Source of the DNA: Prinia subflava
Taxonomy: Eukaryota; Chordata; Aves; Passeriformes; Cisticolidae
Assembly: GCF_021018805.1 (NCBI RefSeq)
Contig: NC_086254.1
Coordinates: 26,473,300 to 26,537,299, forward strand
Direction: 5' to 3'
Length of the DNA stretch: 64,000 nucleotides
The translations under genes were made by a program, and so were the position numbers. Below the pieces are notes generated by a model, which had not been told where the DNA came from, made no database searches, and was given only the letters and a program-made list of their open reading frames with translations. Below are positions 37,001 to 50,700 of this stretch, piece after piece (position 1 is the first letter of the stretch; each line of letters begins with the position of its first letter).

Positions 37001-40000
37001 CACTGCCCCAGGGGTGAGGCGTGGGGACAAGGCAGGGGACAGCTCAGATCACCCAAGACAGGTGAGTTCTTCAAGCAGTGGTGGCCAGAGGCAGGGCAGG
37101 ACAGGCACAGGGTCCCCTCTTTGCACGAGTGGAGCTGAGGACGTGTCCCCCTGCTGCCAGAGCCACAAGGGCTGCTCCAGCCTGGCTCCAGCCTTCCCAC
37201 AGCGTGGCATACATCACTCCAGTAGCCTTGCACACTGAGCATGCACGAAACTGCCAGCCAACTGAGGGTTTCCCTTTTATCTTCTACCTTCTGCCTTGTT
37301 TGAGAGAGTAGAAAGACAAATTAAGGCATTCAGCCTCCGTGCTACATGAGTCACTCATCTTGAGTCACTTGTGGAGGAAAAAACCCATTCTGGGCTGTGC
37401 TGCTGAAGGAGTCCACAAGACCTCTCAAGTACCTCCAGGCACAGTTTCTAAGCCCTTGAAAGTTTCATAGCAATGTTGTTTGATACGTTATCCAACAGAA
37501 TAAAATATTTCCAGTTAATGTTTTAAACATGTGCAGCTCTAACCAGCAAGTGCAGAGAGGCCAGCAGTGAGCAGAGATGAGAGCCTGCATTTCAGCCTGC
37601 TCCTGCATCACACTTACCAGTAAGGAACCGCTGGAAATTGCAGTCCCCTTGTTTGCTGCTTTCATGGAGGATGAGAAGAAGAAAGGGGAGGGAAGGAAAA
37701 GCTTTTTGGGAGCTGGAGCCACCTGCCTCGTGCATATTTCTGTGTACAAAAGGGAGAGAGATGATTCAGCTACCGTGCGATGAATATTTTGCTGGCATGA
37801 AGTCGAGATGATCAGAAGAGTGAATTCATCCTGCAGGTTCTATTTCATCAGTTTCACATCCAGAAAATGTCCTTCTCTCCATAAAATCCTGGTTATTGTG
37901 CAGAGAGATGAGACCCAAGCCCAGCATGGACCCTGGGAGGCAAATGGCTGTGGCTGGGGTAGGGCATTAGATCTGAAGGCAAGGTCTGGGTCCCTCTCCC
38001 ATCTGTGGCTGGGTCTGTGCTGGAGCCAGAACTGAAAACTGGAGGGAGGTTCTCAGGGCTGTGGTCTGGCTGAGTTAAGTGTCCAGCTAAGCCTCAAAGA
38101 TTTTCACATTTTTGTTATAAATTCACTGGGGGAATCCAGCAGGGCTCCACAACCTGAAGCCACCTCCACCATGTCCTGGAACTCCTTCTGTACCTCAGAA
38201 GGTGCCTGAAGGCTCATCTTGGCAAGCTGACAGCATCTCAGATTTCAAACACAAAAGCTTTATCTGAATAGTAGCAGTTTGGCATGAGCAGATGATGCTT
38301 CTTGGTGTCCTGGTAGCACAATTTCTGCAGCAGTGAGAATGTGCACACGAGCAGCCGAGGGTGTTCAGCAAGTGCCAAGCAGATCCTTGGCTTCTTTGTA
38401 AATTGGCCTTGGCTGATGGAGTGGAGGGAGAGAGGAGGGAGCCAGGAGGGTGTTTAACCCTTTAGCTGGAAAGTTGACCTCAGTGAAGCTGAAGTTGCAT
38501 CTTCTAGTAATTGCATTAATTATATTCTGAGGGATTTCTCATTTTCCTTGTATTTAAATGAGGTAAAACTTGACTTCCCCCATTCCATTTTCACCCTTTT
38601 TTTCTGGGCAGGACTGCTTATCTAATCAGCCACTAGTGTTTTCTCTGACAGTCTCGCAGCTGTAGTGACACTCAGTCTCAGCCACATCAAACAAGTAAAT
38701 GACTTTCATTCACAGCACCTTTTGTCTGATCAAATAGGTAATTACTACGTGAAATTAAAGGCTTTAACAAAAAAGTTCTTTATTGTTCCTGACTGACAGA
38801 AGCAATACAAAGAGAAAGTGCTGTGATTCAAATGCCTTGGTGACACCAGCCCCATCGTGGAAGCAATCAAAGGCATTACTTATACACTCGAGTGAGAATA
38901 CAAACCAGGCAGAGGCAGACTGACAGACTGCCTTTAATCTTTGCTACCCCCCACAATTCTTAGCTTTTTTTTTGTTTTGTTTTAAAGGAGAATGTCATTT
39001 TATGCAAATAGTAGATATGACAGGAAGATCCAGATGTTTGAAATGTATTTGGAGGATCAGTGCAGTTCCCACCATCAGTGAGTAGGTGCTGTCTTTGATT
39101 GCCAAGTGACATCAGCCTAATTCGTGCTGTGGCTTTTGGGACTAGCAATCTAGATTTCATTGAAGCAGAAAACAAAACAAAAAGACTTCCATGAAAATTA
39201 AGAATTTCTACATTTATCCTCAGCATCTTCTCTTAGAGCCAACATTTCATCCTCTCTTCTCCTGCTCTGTCCTTTAATCACTTCCTCTCTCCACTGGTGA
39301 GCATCATTCTCTGCTCTTTACATTGTACCTCTGGGAGAGGTAGATTTACCATCAAGGTGCTTTCAATCCAGTTTTCACAAAGGACTGATGGTAGAAAATG
39401 GGATGGATACAGTTTCTCAAAAAGCTTTTCTTTAATGAGGGTGCCAGGGTCACTGCAGTGAGCAGAACTAATCGGGGAACCTGGTTCTGAGCATCAGCCT
39501 GTGCCAGGGAGGTAAAGAGAAAGGTAAACATCAAGTAAATATGCCTGTTTGTCTATCAGTTATTAGTGGCACAGAGCTGCCAGGAACTGAGTCAAGGTCG
39601 TGTTTGAGCAGGTATCTGTGACAAGAGATTGCAGGTCTGAATTATGCCAGTAGGGAGATATAGTATATTTGCTCTCACCTTCCCCGCCTTGCAGGCCAAG
39701 TGGGTAATCTGCTTTTTTTTTTTTGCAAACTTCTAGGGCAATCTGCTTGTTTTTCACCTTAGTGCATTCCAGTGAGACTTAAATGCATGGAGCTGGTTTT
39801 ATGTTGGAGTAGGGGATGTGGTGAGGTCAGTACCCCACAGGGATGCTCCCATGGGTCCTGTGCAGCTGCTGGGGTACCTGTGCTGAGTCAGACTGTAATC
39901 ACAGAGCTGAAATTAGTCACAGAGCTGTGTGTTAGCCTGACACACTCTCTGAACCCAGACATTCCCAAATATGTGAGGAATACCAACAGCCATGTCCCTG

Positions 40001-41680
40001 CTCTGTATGCCAAGGCAGAAGATGTGCTCATATCCAATCTGGATACACCTGATCAGGTTCTAGAGGGGAGGTGACAGCACAGCCGAAGTTTCTCGGCAGG
40101 AATCAGAGATACTGGAAAGAACAGGTTCTCCTCATCTGCAGGAGTAGCACAGAGTGAGCTGAAAGCCAGCCCTGTACAGTATCTGCAGGAATTGCTGGCC
40201 ACAGACCACTTTGGATCAAACTGGGGGTCATAAATCCAGCTGGTTCACAGACTCATTTGCCATTCTCCGAGCCTGCATCGTCCGTGCCCTCCGCTCTGCA
40301 CCGTGGTGTCCCCACTGAGTGCAGTTGAGTGGAGTTTTATTAGAAGCAGGGCTGCTTGTGGAAGATCAAACGGCAATTGTAGCCAAAAATAGGATTTTTC
40401 CTCATCTGCCTCTAGCTAGGAAGAGGAGACAAATCCTTTCTCCGCGGCCTGTGCTGTACATGAGGTTATTCATTAGAACTAGTTGGGAGCTAAATTAGAA
40501 CACAGCTGCCACTCCTTGGGTCGTTCATCATGCAGAGCAGACCACTCTGTGGCTCCCACCACTGCAGGGGAGTCAGTGCACCTCGAGAGGCTGTTTTTAA
40601 CCTGCACATCACCACACGGTTTGGGCACAGATTGCTGGAGGGGTGGAGAGCAATCTCCTTTGTCCTGGGGCTGCTCTGTCCCAGGAATCCAGCAGCCTGC
40701 TCCTGCTGCTCCCAGCAGTCCTGCAGAGCAGCCCCATCTCACTGGGTGAGAGCGTGGTTTAGCAGTGCAGGCAAAGTGGGATGTCATTATATGGTTCTAT
40801 AGGATTTCTTAAGCTTTTGAGAGTCAATTCAATCGACTTGAAAGAACATATGCAAAATATGTGCTTGGCATTGAAATGCCTCCAAAGTCTGGGAAGAATT
40901 GCAGCCTGTGGATGAGGCTATCTCTATTCTTGCATGAGGTTTATTGTAACTGATGTTCAGCAGCTTGGGGTATTTCTACCTGTAAACTGAAGCTGCTGCT
41001 TTTGCTGATTGACAGAGTCATCAATGGTATTTGCAGGTCTATAGGAGAATGTAGGTTAAAAAGCTTAAGGAAAAGATGTCTGGCACACTTCTGAATGGGG
41101 GTATTAGAGGGGAAAAAAATGGTAAGTATCCAAAGCAGAAAACGACAAAAAATGGCTTTATAATGTCCATTTAATGATGGTTTGGGAGTGGAATGAGTAG
41201 ATGAAGAGGCCATAGGGAATACAGACAGCAACACACTTGGAAGTGGCAGAGCTCCTGTTTGCATAGCTGCTGGTGTCAGAGCCCAGCAAATGTGCACTCC
41301 AGCCAGGGAAAGTTTGATTTCTAACCTTAAAGATACAATCTGTTTTCTTGGATTTGTTTCAAATTCTGCAGTGCCAGCTGCATAAAATGCCACTAAGCTT
41401 TTGCACAGAGACATTTATAATCACTTTACCCTGTAGCAGGAAAAAACGTCTCCATTTAGAGTCTCATTCTGAGTTCATGCACACATTAAGGACAAACTTT
41501 AGATCTTAATGAGGTGTAGGAGGGTTTTTTCCCCCCTTTAGTTCTGTTTTCTGTTCTCTTATAGATCATACTATATTTCAGAGCATTAGGAAGAGAGATG
41601 CTGAATCTTTAAAGTGATGTGAAACAAAAGAAAAAGTCTGAACTGCAACAGAGATGAACTTCAGAATTGTAATCTCTTTA
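34068..41680 (+). other. CDH4: CDH4 downstream intron, third part
   Basis: No gene is recognised. It holds the perfect 24-bp duplication at 35839-35886 and GC-richer patches at about 36870-37230 and 40500-40760, whose open frames on both strands resemble no family I know. Confidence 0.78.
35839..35886 (+). repeat. Perfect 24-bp tandem duplication
   Basis: Two identical 24-bp units lie at 35839-35862 and 35863-35886, each starting TTTAGCACAGTTC and ending GTGGCACA. The lack of mismatches suggests a recent event or slippage. No coding role is supported. Confidence 0.92.
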
Positions 41681-41734
41681 AATCCTGATCCAGCACTCAC
41701 TGAAGTCAATGGAAAGGCTTCAATTGATTTCAGC
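41681..41734 (-). repeat. Degenerate ancient amniote-type interspersed repeat (family uncertain)
   Basis: Read on the minus strand this contains CCATTGACTTCAGTGAGTGC and then TGGATCAGGATT. The CCATTGACTTCAGTGG...GGATCAGG pattern is one I associate with old interspersed repeats seen across birds, turtles and crocodilians. I cannot name the family with certainty or see its ends. Confidence 0.5.
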
Positions 41735-44700
41735 TTCTAAAGCTCAGTGGGTTATGTTGGTTTTTGTCGTGTTAGTTTAACAACTTGCACTTCCTTCTTT
41801 GGGATTCTCTTCTGGTACATTCATAAATACAAAAGCCTTCCAAAAGCCACTTAACAGAGTCAGATTCCAGTGCTTGGTGCTGGCTGGAAGTAGCTGCTTA
41901 CAAAAAAAGGGTTAAATAGAGACCTTCTCTATGTTTCCAAGTCCCTCCTGGATAATTTTATCCCAACTCACAGTTTTCTATCCATCTCTGGGGGTGTGGC
42001 TGTGCCAAGAGCACTCCCAGTCTCAGCACAGGTGGTTCAGAAATTCCCCCAGGATGTGCCATGGTCATTGTGCCACAGCCCTTCCCAAAGGATGAACCTT
42101 TGGTACAGCCACCTTTTGCCAGGAGCAGGCTGCTGCTGGATCTCTGTGTCCTTGGTTCCACCACAGCAAGAGTTCCCCAAGCTTCTGAATTTGTGCTTCC
42201 TTCATACTGGGAAGATGACAAACCACTTCAATTTATTTTAGTTTGGCGAAGCCAAGCTGGGTGCAAGTATTCTTTTTTTTTTCAGTCAAAGAGTCAAGTT
42301 GTTCAGGGACTTTTTTGTTAGATTGGATTTTCTTGTCTCTCTGGCAAGAAGTGACTAAAGAGCTCAATACTGTGGACTTTCCTGTAAGCAGAATGCTGTA
42401 ACTGTGGAATATTTTCATTTCACTAAAGCCCATCTTTCAGCAGAGAGGCCAGTTGTGAAAAGCACGTTTATAATTTTGTCTTAAAGTGCAGATCTGATCA
42501 ATTCTATTAGACTATCTGGAGCATGAACATAAATATTAACAAAGGCTCTGTATAATTCAATATTTACTTGTCAGCCTGTGCCCCCTTGCCCAGCATTCAT
42601 AGCTAGATACCAAAAGTTTGGGTTTTTTTCTTTTAGAATTTTGTACTTCAGACCCAAGAAGCTTGCTTTGATTATTAAAAAATACATATCTCAAACCTTT
42701 ATTTGCATCTAAGCATTTTGGCTATTTCTTTGTGTGCCTGGTTGGCTTTGATTCTTGTTAAGTGTTTGCAAGTAAGAAGAGAATAAAGAATGTGAACAAA
42801 AGGCTTTTAAGGATATATCCTGCTGGAAAGCAACCTTAGAAGTCATGACCATGAAGAAAAAACCTAGTGCAGTAGCTTTTATGTATGCTGCCTTTTGCTT
42901 CTGCAGATCTTCTTATCTCAAATGTGATTTTTCATTGTGCTTCGTGACAGATTTTACCATTGATGGTAGAAATAGAAAAGTTACAAACCTGACACTTGTG
43001 TGCAGAAGTTAAGATCTGAATGAAAAGGGTGTTCACCCCTAATGCTGTACCATGACAATCCTGTTAGGTATGACTGTATCAGGTTTATTTAGCAATGAGC
43101 CTTTTCAAATAAAAACAGCTCCTTCTGATATTCATAAGACAATTCATATCAAATAATATCCAGTTAAAACTGTTTGAAAGTAGGTGTTGATTTCAATAGT
43201 CTTAGAGCAGTTGTAGAATTGGAAAATCGTTGGAATTTGCTATTAGGGTTGTATGAAAACTATGTTCTTATTGAACATAAGGGAACATTTGGTAAAATAA
43301 ATAGGTTATGAAGATGTGTTAGTGTGCTGTGGAATGCTAAACAGTAGACATTAACTTCTCAGCTACCATGTGGTCTTGTGCTTTCGGTTCTTGTGTACCC
43401 TCACGTGCAGGGGGGTGTAAGTGGTGGATGAATTTGGTTACCTGAGCATGAAATGTTGTTTGTGATGCACCCCAGCACAGTGATGGGTCACAGAGAGCAA
43501 ATGGAGAGCATGGAAAACCACATGGCCACGTTTTATTCCTGCACAGCTTAAAGTGCACAAAGCACAGGGCTGTAAGAATGTATTCTCAACTCTGCCACTT
43601 ATTTCCATTTGGTTTTGTACACACATGACTTCAAGCTCTTGGTTGGTTTCCCCCATGAAATGAGAATTCATCTATCAGAAAACAGTTTTAGATTTGGCTA
43701 AAAAATAAATCAAGCATTTTTTTCCTTCTCAAATGAATTCCTGTTAATTCCTCTATGGAGAACAGTAAACCAGAGCCAGCTCAGGGCTTCCCAAGACTGT
43801 GGATGGATTCAAGAGGCTGGTTTCTCCCACCCCAGGAGAGAGGATGGAGCTGGGGTGAGGGTGGAGAGCCCAGGAGGTGATGAGCTGTGTCTCTGCAGGG
43901 AGAGATGGATGTGAGTGGAAGGGGTTGTGCTGGGCTTTGGCACTACCATTTTGCAGTTCTGTTTTTTCAGTCTCTGCTGTGGTAGCAGTGACAGCAGCCA
44001 GGCTGGTTTTTCCTGGGCTTAGAAATTCCTGAATGAGGCCAGAGGAAGCGAAGTTGATTCTGTCACAGCCTCCCAAACCATTTCCCCACACAGCAGCCTT
44101 TGCTCAGAGCCAGCCCTGTGTAAAGCTGTCACAGGAATTTCATCTCCTCGCTTATAATGCAAATACAGAGCAGCTCAGCTGCCCAAAGTGGATCTTCTTT
44201 AGATTGCCCAGGTGTTCCAGGGAGGAAAACGTGGACTGTTGTGGGCACTTGGCATTACCATCAGTTCCAGCAAAGCTGGCCCGTGTGCAATCTGTACCGA
44301 GGGCTGTTTTTGGCAGTGTTGTGGGCTCAGATGTCCAGCTTGGAGCTGAGCCTTGCATGGCCCCAGCACCACAGAGAGGGGTTCAGCTGAAGGGCAGTGC
44401 CAGGAGGGGACCCGGGAGCACCAAGGGCAGCTCAGACCTGAGCTCTGCCTGAGACATCAGCTCAGCAGTGACCCTGGAGCAACATCCTCAGTTTAGAGCT
44501 GGGCAGAGAAGCTGTTTGCCCATCAAAGAAGGAAAAGTGGGATAGAAAAGTGTTTGTGTCCTGAGAGAGAGGAAAGCTTGCTGGGGTTGTGCTGCAGCCA
44601 CCAAGTCCCCCACAGTGCTGGTGTGGGGACACTTGAGTTGCACTTACAGGTAATCAGTCCTTGTGTCCTGGGAAATAATCTCCTGCCTGACTAATTATTC

Positions 44701-47700
44701 AAATGTGAAATGGCTGAATTAAATAAAGATTTGAACATGCTACTTCTCCTGTATCATGGGAGAGAAGGATTACTACTCTGTGCCTGCCTGTTGGGGGAAG
44801 TGGCAGTGGTGGTTTTGGGGTGACCTCCTGGCCATGGGGCATTTCTGTCCAAGTGGGAATCCTGGAGGAAAGGGAACAGTCTGCTCCTTGCAAGGCACAT
44901 GAAAAGCAAACCCCTGTAACTCTGAATGTGGGCTGTAGTCCCTCAAATCTTGTTTAGAAAGGGCATAATATCTTTGCCAAACACATTTGCAGTGTTGAAG
45001 CTGCTCATAATTACGACCTTCATGAATTTATAACACTGTATGCTCCAGCAATGGAAAAGGCTCCTACACTTGACTGATGAGATTTTGATAAAATAGGATT
45101 TAAATATTCTATTAGCAGAAATGTTATATTAAATGATGAGGAGGCATTCAAATACTGCCTGACTTTCACCATGTGACTGTGAACTACATTATGCCTGGGT
45201 CAATTAGGCTATTTTAAACCCGTGGCTTTCTTGCATTAATCCTTTTCACAGAAAGCCAGTGTTCCTTCTGAATTGCACCATTTCTCTCCTCTGGCCTCCC
45301 CCTAATACACAGCACTGTCTCCTACCACATCCAGCAGGCTCTGCTGTTTTCCCTCCTTCTTTACTCTGACACAAGCTGCAGTGCTTGAGCACTGGGAATG
45401 GGGTTAACCTTGATCCAGCTTGAAATAGGTTCCTCCAGGCAGGCTCCCAGCTCCTGCTGGGATCTCCCTGCTCTCTCCAGCCACCCCAAAATCAAGTTGT
45501 GTCACATTTGTCACAGCCCATCCCCAGCTCACAGGGAGCAGTGCAGGGCCCTGGGGAGCCTGGACACAGGATGGGTGTGCAGAGGTGCTGGCACAGCTGG
45601 ACACCAGGGCAGACTGCAGGAGCAGCTTTGTCCCCACCTTGTAGCAGGCTGCTCATTGCTCAGAGGGGAGGGGGTGGCTCTTCCAGGTATTTTCTGTCTT
45701 GTGTCTGAAAGCTTAACAGAGATCAAATGGGACCATGTGCTGAGATGGCCTGGGAATTTACTGCCCCCTCATTATTTGCACACAGACACTCCTCCAGGAG
45801 TATTTCAGTGGGAAAGTGGAATAAGCTGTCGCCTGCAGTGACAGTTTAATGCAAACATCACCCCTGGGACAGATAGCAGGAAATAGCCATGGAGGGAGCT
45901 GGACATGCCCGTGGATTGGCTCAGGGTGGAGGAGAGGTTTGCCCCAGAATTTATGGCTGGCCAGTAGATTGTTGCATTTGAGTTGACTAACATCTCCCTG
46001 TGTGCCTTTGTTGGGTTTTTTTCCTAGTGTTAATGGCCTTTTTCTTTTCTTTTTGTACTCCAGTGGTTTCTAAAGCAAAGCTGGCACAGCTCTAAATCAC
46101 TGCAATAATTGACATGCTTTGTCAATCTCTCTGTTCTTTCATGACCAAGAGTTGACCCAGTCCCTCTCATATACCAGGTGTTTTCAGGGATTCAGTATTA
46201 AGACACAATCGCTTTAGTGGATCTAAGAGATAAACCCTGTAATATTAAACTCTTAGTCAAATATTTTGAAATGTGCTGAGGCCACATAATTCTTTCCTTT
46301 TTTTTTTTGCATTTTTCATCAAGCAAATAAAACCTGCAGGACCTAAAAGATCACTCAATGATCCTCTTCTCAGTGATGTTGTGTGGCACAGTTGGCAAGT
46401 GTACAAAGGCATTGGATCAGAACCAAGTCAGAATTAAATTTAGGCTCATGAAACTTTGTTCTCCGATTTGATTCTCAAAGCTGCTAATCCTACATTATCA
46501 TGAGAAAACATGTAAAAAAAAAAGAGACATAAAGACATCAGAGCAGCTGAGCTTTCAAATGGAAAGTCAAGTCAGACCTGCTGTCTGCATGCTCTTTACT
46601 CACTGGAAATGGGATGTTGTAATTGCCTCGTGATCGGGCCTGATTGTGTCTACCTAAACCTGCAGTGGTTTTCCCCATTTACAGGAGTCTTAAAGAAAGC
46701 TTCTTCTGTGAGCAATTGCAAGCAAACAGACAGAAAATTGAATAAATCACCCTACAAAAATCAATGACCGGGGCAACAATTTTTTTCAGACTGCTTTTTC
46801 ACATCTGGCTGTGGTTTGTGATGGTTTTCAGTGTGAATACCAAAGGCTGTAAACCATCCCACAGAACTCAAGTTTGGATATCAGCATTGAAAAGCAGAGT
46901 TGTTGCTCACCAATGAGATGCAGACAAACAGCAAGGAGGAAAATACAAATAACACAAAGGAGGAGAAAAAGCATGAAAAAATTAGGAAACATTTTCATTA
47001 TTCTTTCCCCTTTTTTATTGACATCTCAAGTAATTGTCTGGGACAGGCTTTCTGTAGCTCCCACTTAAGAAATAGTTAAAGGTCATGCAGTTTGGCCAGG
47101 CAAGATTAGCCATCCTTACAGGCTAATAAAATCAATCTTCAGACAACATCACGGCCTGCATTTAGATGTAGCATATTCCAGATACGTGTTTTGGAACAGC
47201 CACGCTGCACAGAGTGCAAATTGATGATGAAAACTTCTCAAAGGTTGTTCCATTCTTACAGGAATTAAAAGAACATTGAGTTCTCCAGTTTGTAGAGCAG
47301 CCTGTTTCATTTGAGCAGCCTGTTTACTTGTCTGTCACTGCTCCTAGTCTAAACTTCAAAACCCCATGCAGGAAAAATAATAATTAAGTCAATAAATTAT
47401 ATATCCAAGCAACAACAAAGCCCTCTAAAATTACTAATCCTGGACTCTGTATTTGTGTGAGTGGTCATGAACAGACAACAGCACTAAATATTAGTTTTCT
47501 TCCCCATTAACATCTCAATGCGTAATTATTGTTGTTTGTACTGCAGCAAACAAGAAATGTCAGCCCCGTTGCTAAAAATAAGAAGGTTGCCAGTAGGTCT
47601 CCTGAAAGTTCAAACATTTCATTAAATGGTTTTATGTTAGGTATGTAACTATGCTGGTGATAATATAGTGTAATGGTAATATAATAGAAGCCACAAATAA

Positions 47701-50700
47701 CGTTTTATGACTGTTTTGTTCTCTATACCACAAGTCTAAATGGTTTCCCTTACAAGCCAAGCAGAAGGTGTTTTATAACAGTGTCTTAAAACCTCCTAAT
47801 TAGCAGCAGTTTTAAGATACACACTTCTTGGCAATCTTTTGGGGATCGATTGAGAATAACTGTAGCAGACTTTAAATCTTCTGCCTGGAAAGATTATCCT
47901 AATTCTTTTTCTAATTCCCCTGTCCCAAGGCACCATGACTGGAGATTTCTGAACAAAACAGTGTCATGCTGGCTCTGCTGGCATGTAGGTCAGGCACTCC
48001 AGAACCACCATACAGCCTGTGCTGTGCTTTGAGGGGGAAAATTTCATCAAACCCATCTTCTTATCCCACCCCAGAAGCTGTTGAACCTCCACATTTAATC
48101 ACACAATTAAAAAAAATCTTCACAACACGTGGTACTCCAGTCCTTTGGCAATACTTTGTTTCCTCCAGAAGAAAAATCTTCCCATGTATTCACATTCCAT
48201 GGGTTCTTTTGGCTCTCTGATTTATCCTGTGTCCTCAAAATACATCTTTAATGATTTATTTGATCGCATGCATTCACAGAGGCAACAGAGCTATAGATAG
48301 AACTCATTTTAGGATGACATTTTAGGCATTGTTTTCCAAGGCACTGTTTTGCCATGGTTTAGTTCTCGTGTTTATCAGTTATAGAAGTGTCATATCCTCA
48401 GTGGTTTTATTCCTTTCTGTGCTGATTGGTATAATTTCTGTGAATGTTTTAACACTCCCCCACTATGTGTGGTCTACTTGTAATGTACATATAATTGCCA
48501 GCCCCCTTCCAGCTTTTTTTGGCTATGTGGAAGTATTTTTAAACCCATTTCAGTTGTGCCAGTGGATATATACCCACACACATTTTGGGAGCGTGGTTAT
48601 TTGGGCTTTCTAACACGCTGTGCCTTCCTGATAAGGCCCTCTTAGGAAGTGAACAAAATGTCTTGGAGATAACAGTATTCTGCAGCACAATGCACAGAAG
48701 GTAAAGTTGGTTTTTATTCTTGCTAGGCTGGCAGGCTGTCTCAAAGGAGACAGGCTAATTTGAATGGGGTTCAGGTTGTTGTAGCCTAAGTTTTTCTGTA
48801 GTTTCTGAAATTATGTTTTTAAGCTTACTGGCAGCTACAAGTTCTCATCCTGATGTGCAGGTGTGCCATCCTTAGTAAAGAACAAACACACAGGATTCAG
48901 ACAGCTCCATCAGTTAAGGATGCAGAGTTGGAGGAGTGTCTGCAAATGCATCACACTGTGCAGTGAATCAGTTCTCTAAAGCAAGCAGCAAAATGTAAAT
49001 AAAATACTTAATTTTTGACAGGGCCTCAAAGACTCCCATAGGCTTTGCTAGATTTGGTATTGGTACATATTAACAGTGTCATTGGGAGCTTGTGTGCTAC
49101 AGGCTGTGCTTCTAAAACTCAGGGTCTGCTTGTGAAAATCGGATTCACAACATTCAGGCAGACAAATCTCTTCAGCTTCCTCCTACTTTAAAAAAAAACA
49201 AAAAAAAAACAGGCTTAAAAATGCAGGAATTGGTGTCCTTCAGAATCTACTTTCAGCACTAGTTTATAGAGGATCAATACACAAATGTTGGAGCTCTATT
49301 TCTGTGTTTCAGGGCTACTCATTTCTTCAGCTGATAGTACATCAGCCTTTAATCCCCCCAAGTGGCTTTCACTGCTGCATAAACTGCCAAATTTGCATTT
49401 GTTTTGAAGAGTTTGTTTGCGCACAGAGGTTTCAAAAGCTTGGAAATCAAAATGTAGCCACTGGTCTCTAGATATTATGAATCCTGTAGTTTGTTATTCC
49501 ACTATGGAGAATAATAAGAGGCTGATTTCATTTGCAGTACAGTGAGCAGTTCCCATAAAGACCCTGAGCTCTGAGGAGCGATGCCACGGCCAGCACATCC
49601 TCATTGCCTGGCACGGCTCTCAGGGACAGAGAGCAGTCCGAGCCTCTGAGCTGCTCCAGTGGGCTCCCCCCCTCTCTCCTGTCATTTTCCTTCTTTTAAA
49701 AAAGGCATTTGCAAGCAACATCTGTCCTCTGAGCACGGCTGAGAGACGCGCACCTGTACGGAAACAGGAGACAGATGAACGGTCGTGTCTGGCTTCTTCT
49801 GCATAAAGATGCAAAACAAATGTTGGCCATCAGGACCATCAAGTTGCTGTGGACACTCCCTGGAGTACTCGTTCTCTGAAACCACGCAAAATCTGCTTGG
49901 CAGTTTGTGAAATATGTCATCTGCTTTCCATATGTTTCCTTTCCAAATTCACGGCGATGTCAGAAAATATAAAGTTGCTTCCCCGTGCAAAGGGCCCAGG
50001 TCCCCTGGTGCAATTCCCTTCCCAACGTGGCCTAAATTTGCACTTTTCCACGAGAAATCTTGGGTTTTAAATGGATATGAGGCAGTGGACTGTTGTTTTA
50101 ATGCACATTATACATTGCTGCTGCAGAGAGAACGTGCTGTACATCACTGCATTGCATCTTGGTGCAGTCTGATTTCTTGATTTCCCATACTTGATTTTCT
50201 AATGACAAAACCAAAGCACGTTAGGAGGAGAACTCTGTGTTCTCCCTGGGAAGCTCAACTTTGTCTTCCCATGTTATGTTCTCCCTACTGAACTGGAGTC
50301 ACTGGTGACTTCAGACACCTCAGGCACTAATTTGGGTTGTTTGACCATCCTGTTCATCTCCTGCAGGCACAGACTGTTGGCAGTTCTAGGTGGCAAATCC
50401 TTTGGAGTTAGCATAGAGGAAAGGATAAAATACAAGTTCTGTTTGCTAGTCAGATATACCAGGTTGTATCACCTGGTTCAGAGTTACCTTATAAAAAGCT
50501 TGGAGGACATGTAATAATATATAGAGAATCTTATAATAAAGTGTTCAAGCAACAGCCTGATGTAGCTCTCTCTGGCCTGTGCTCATGGGTTTATGCTCCT
50601 GATTGCAGAAATGGCTGGGAAGGTGCCTTGGATAACTGAATGATCCCTGTAATAGTTTCTGTTGGATAAAATGCTGTGTGGGGTGGGCAGAGGCTAGGGA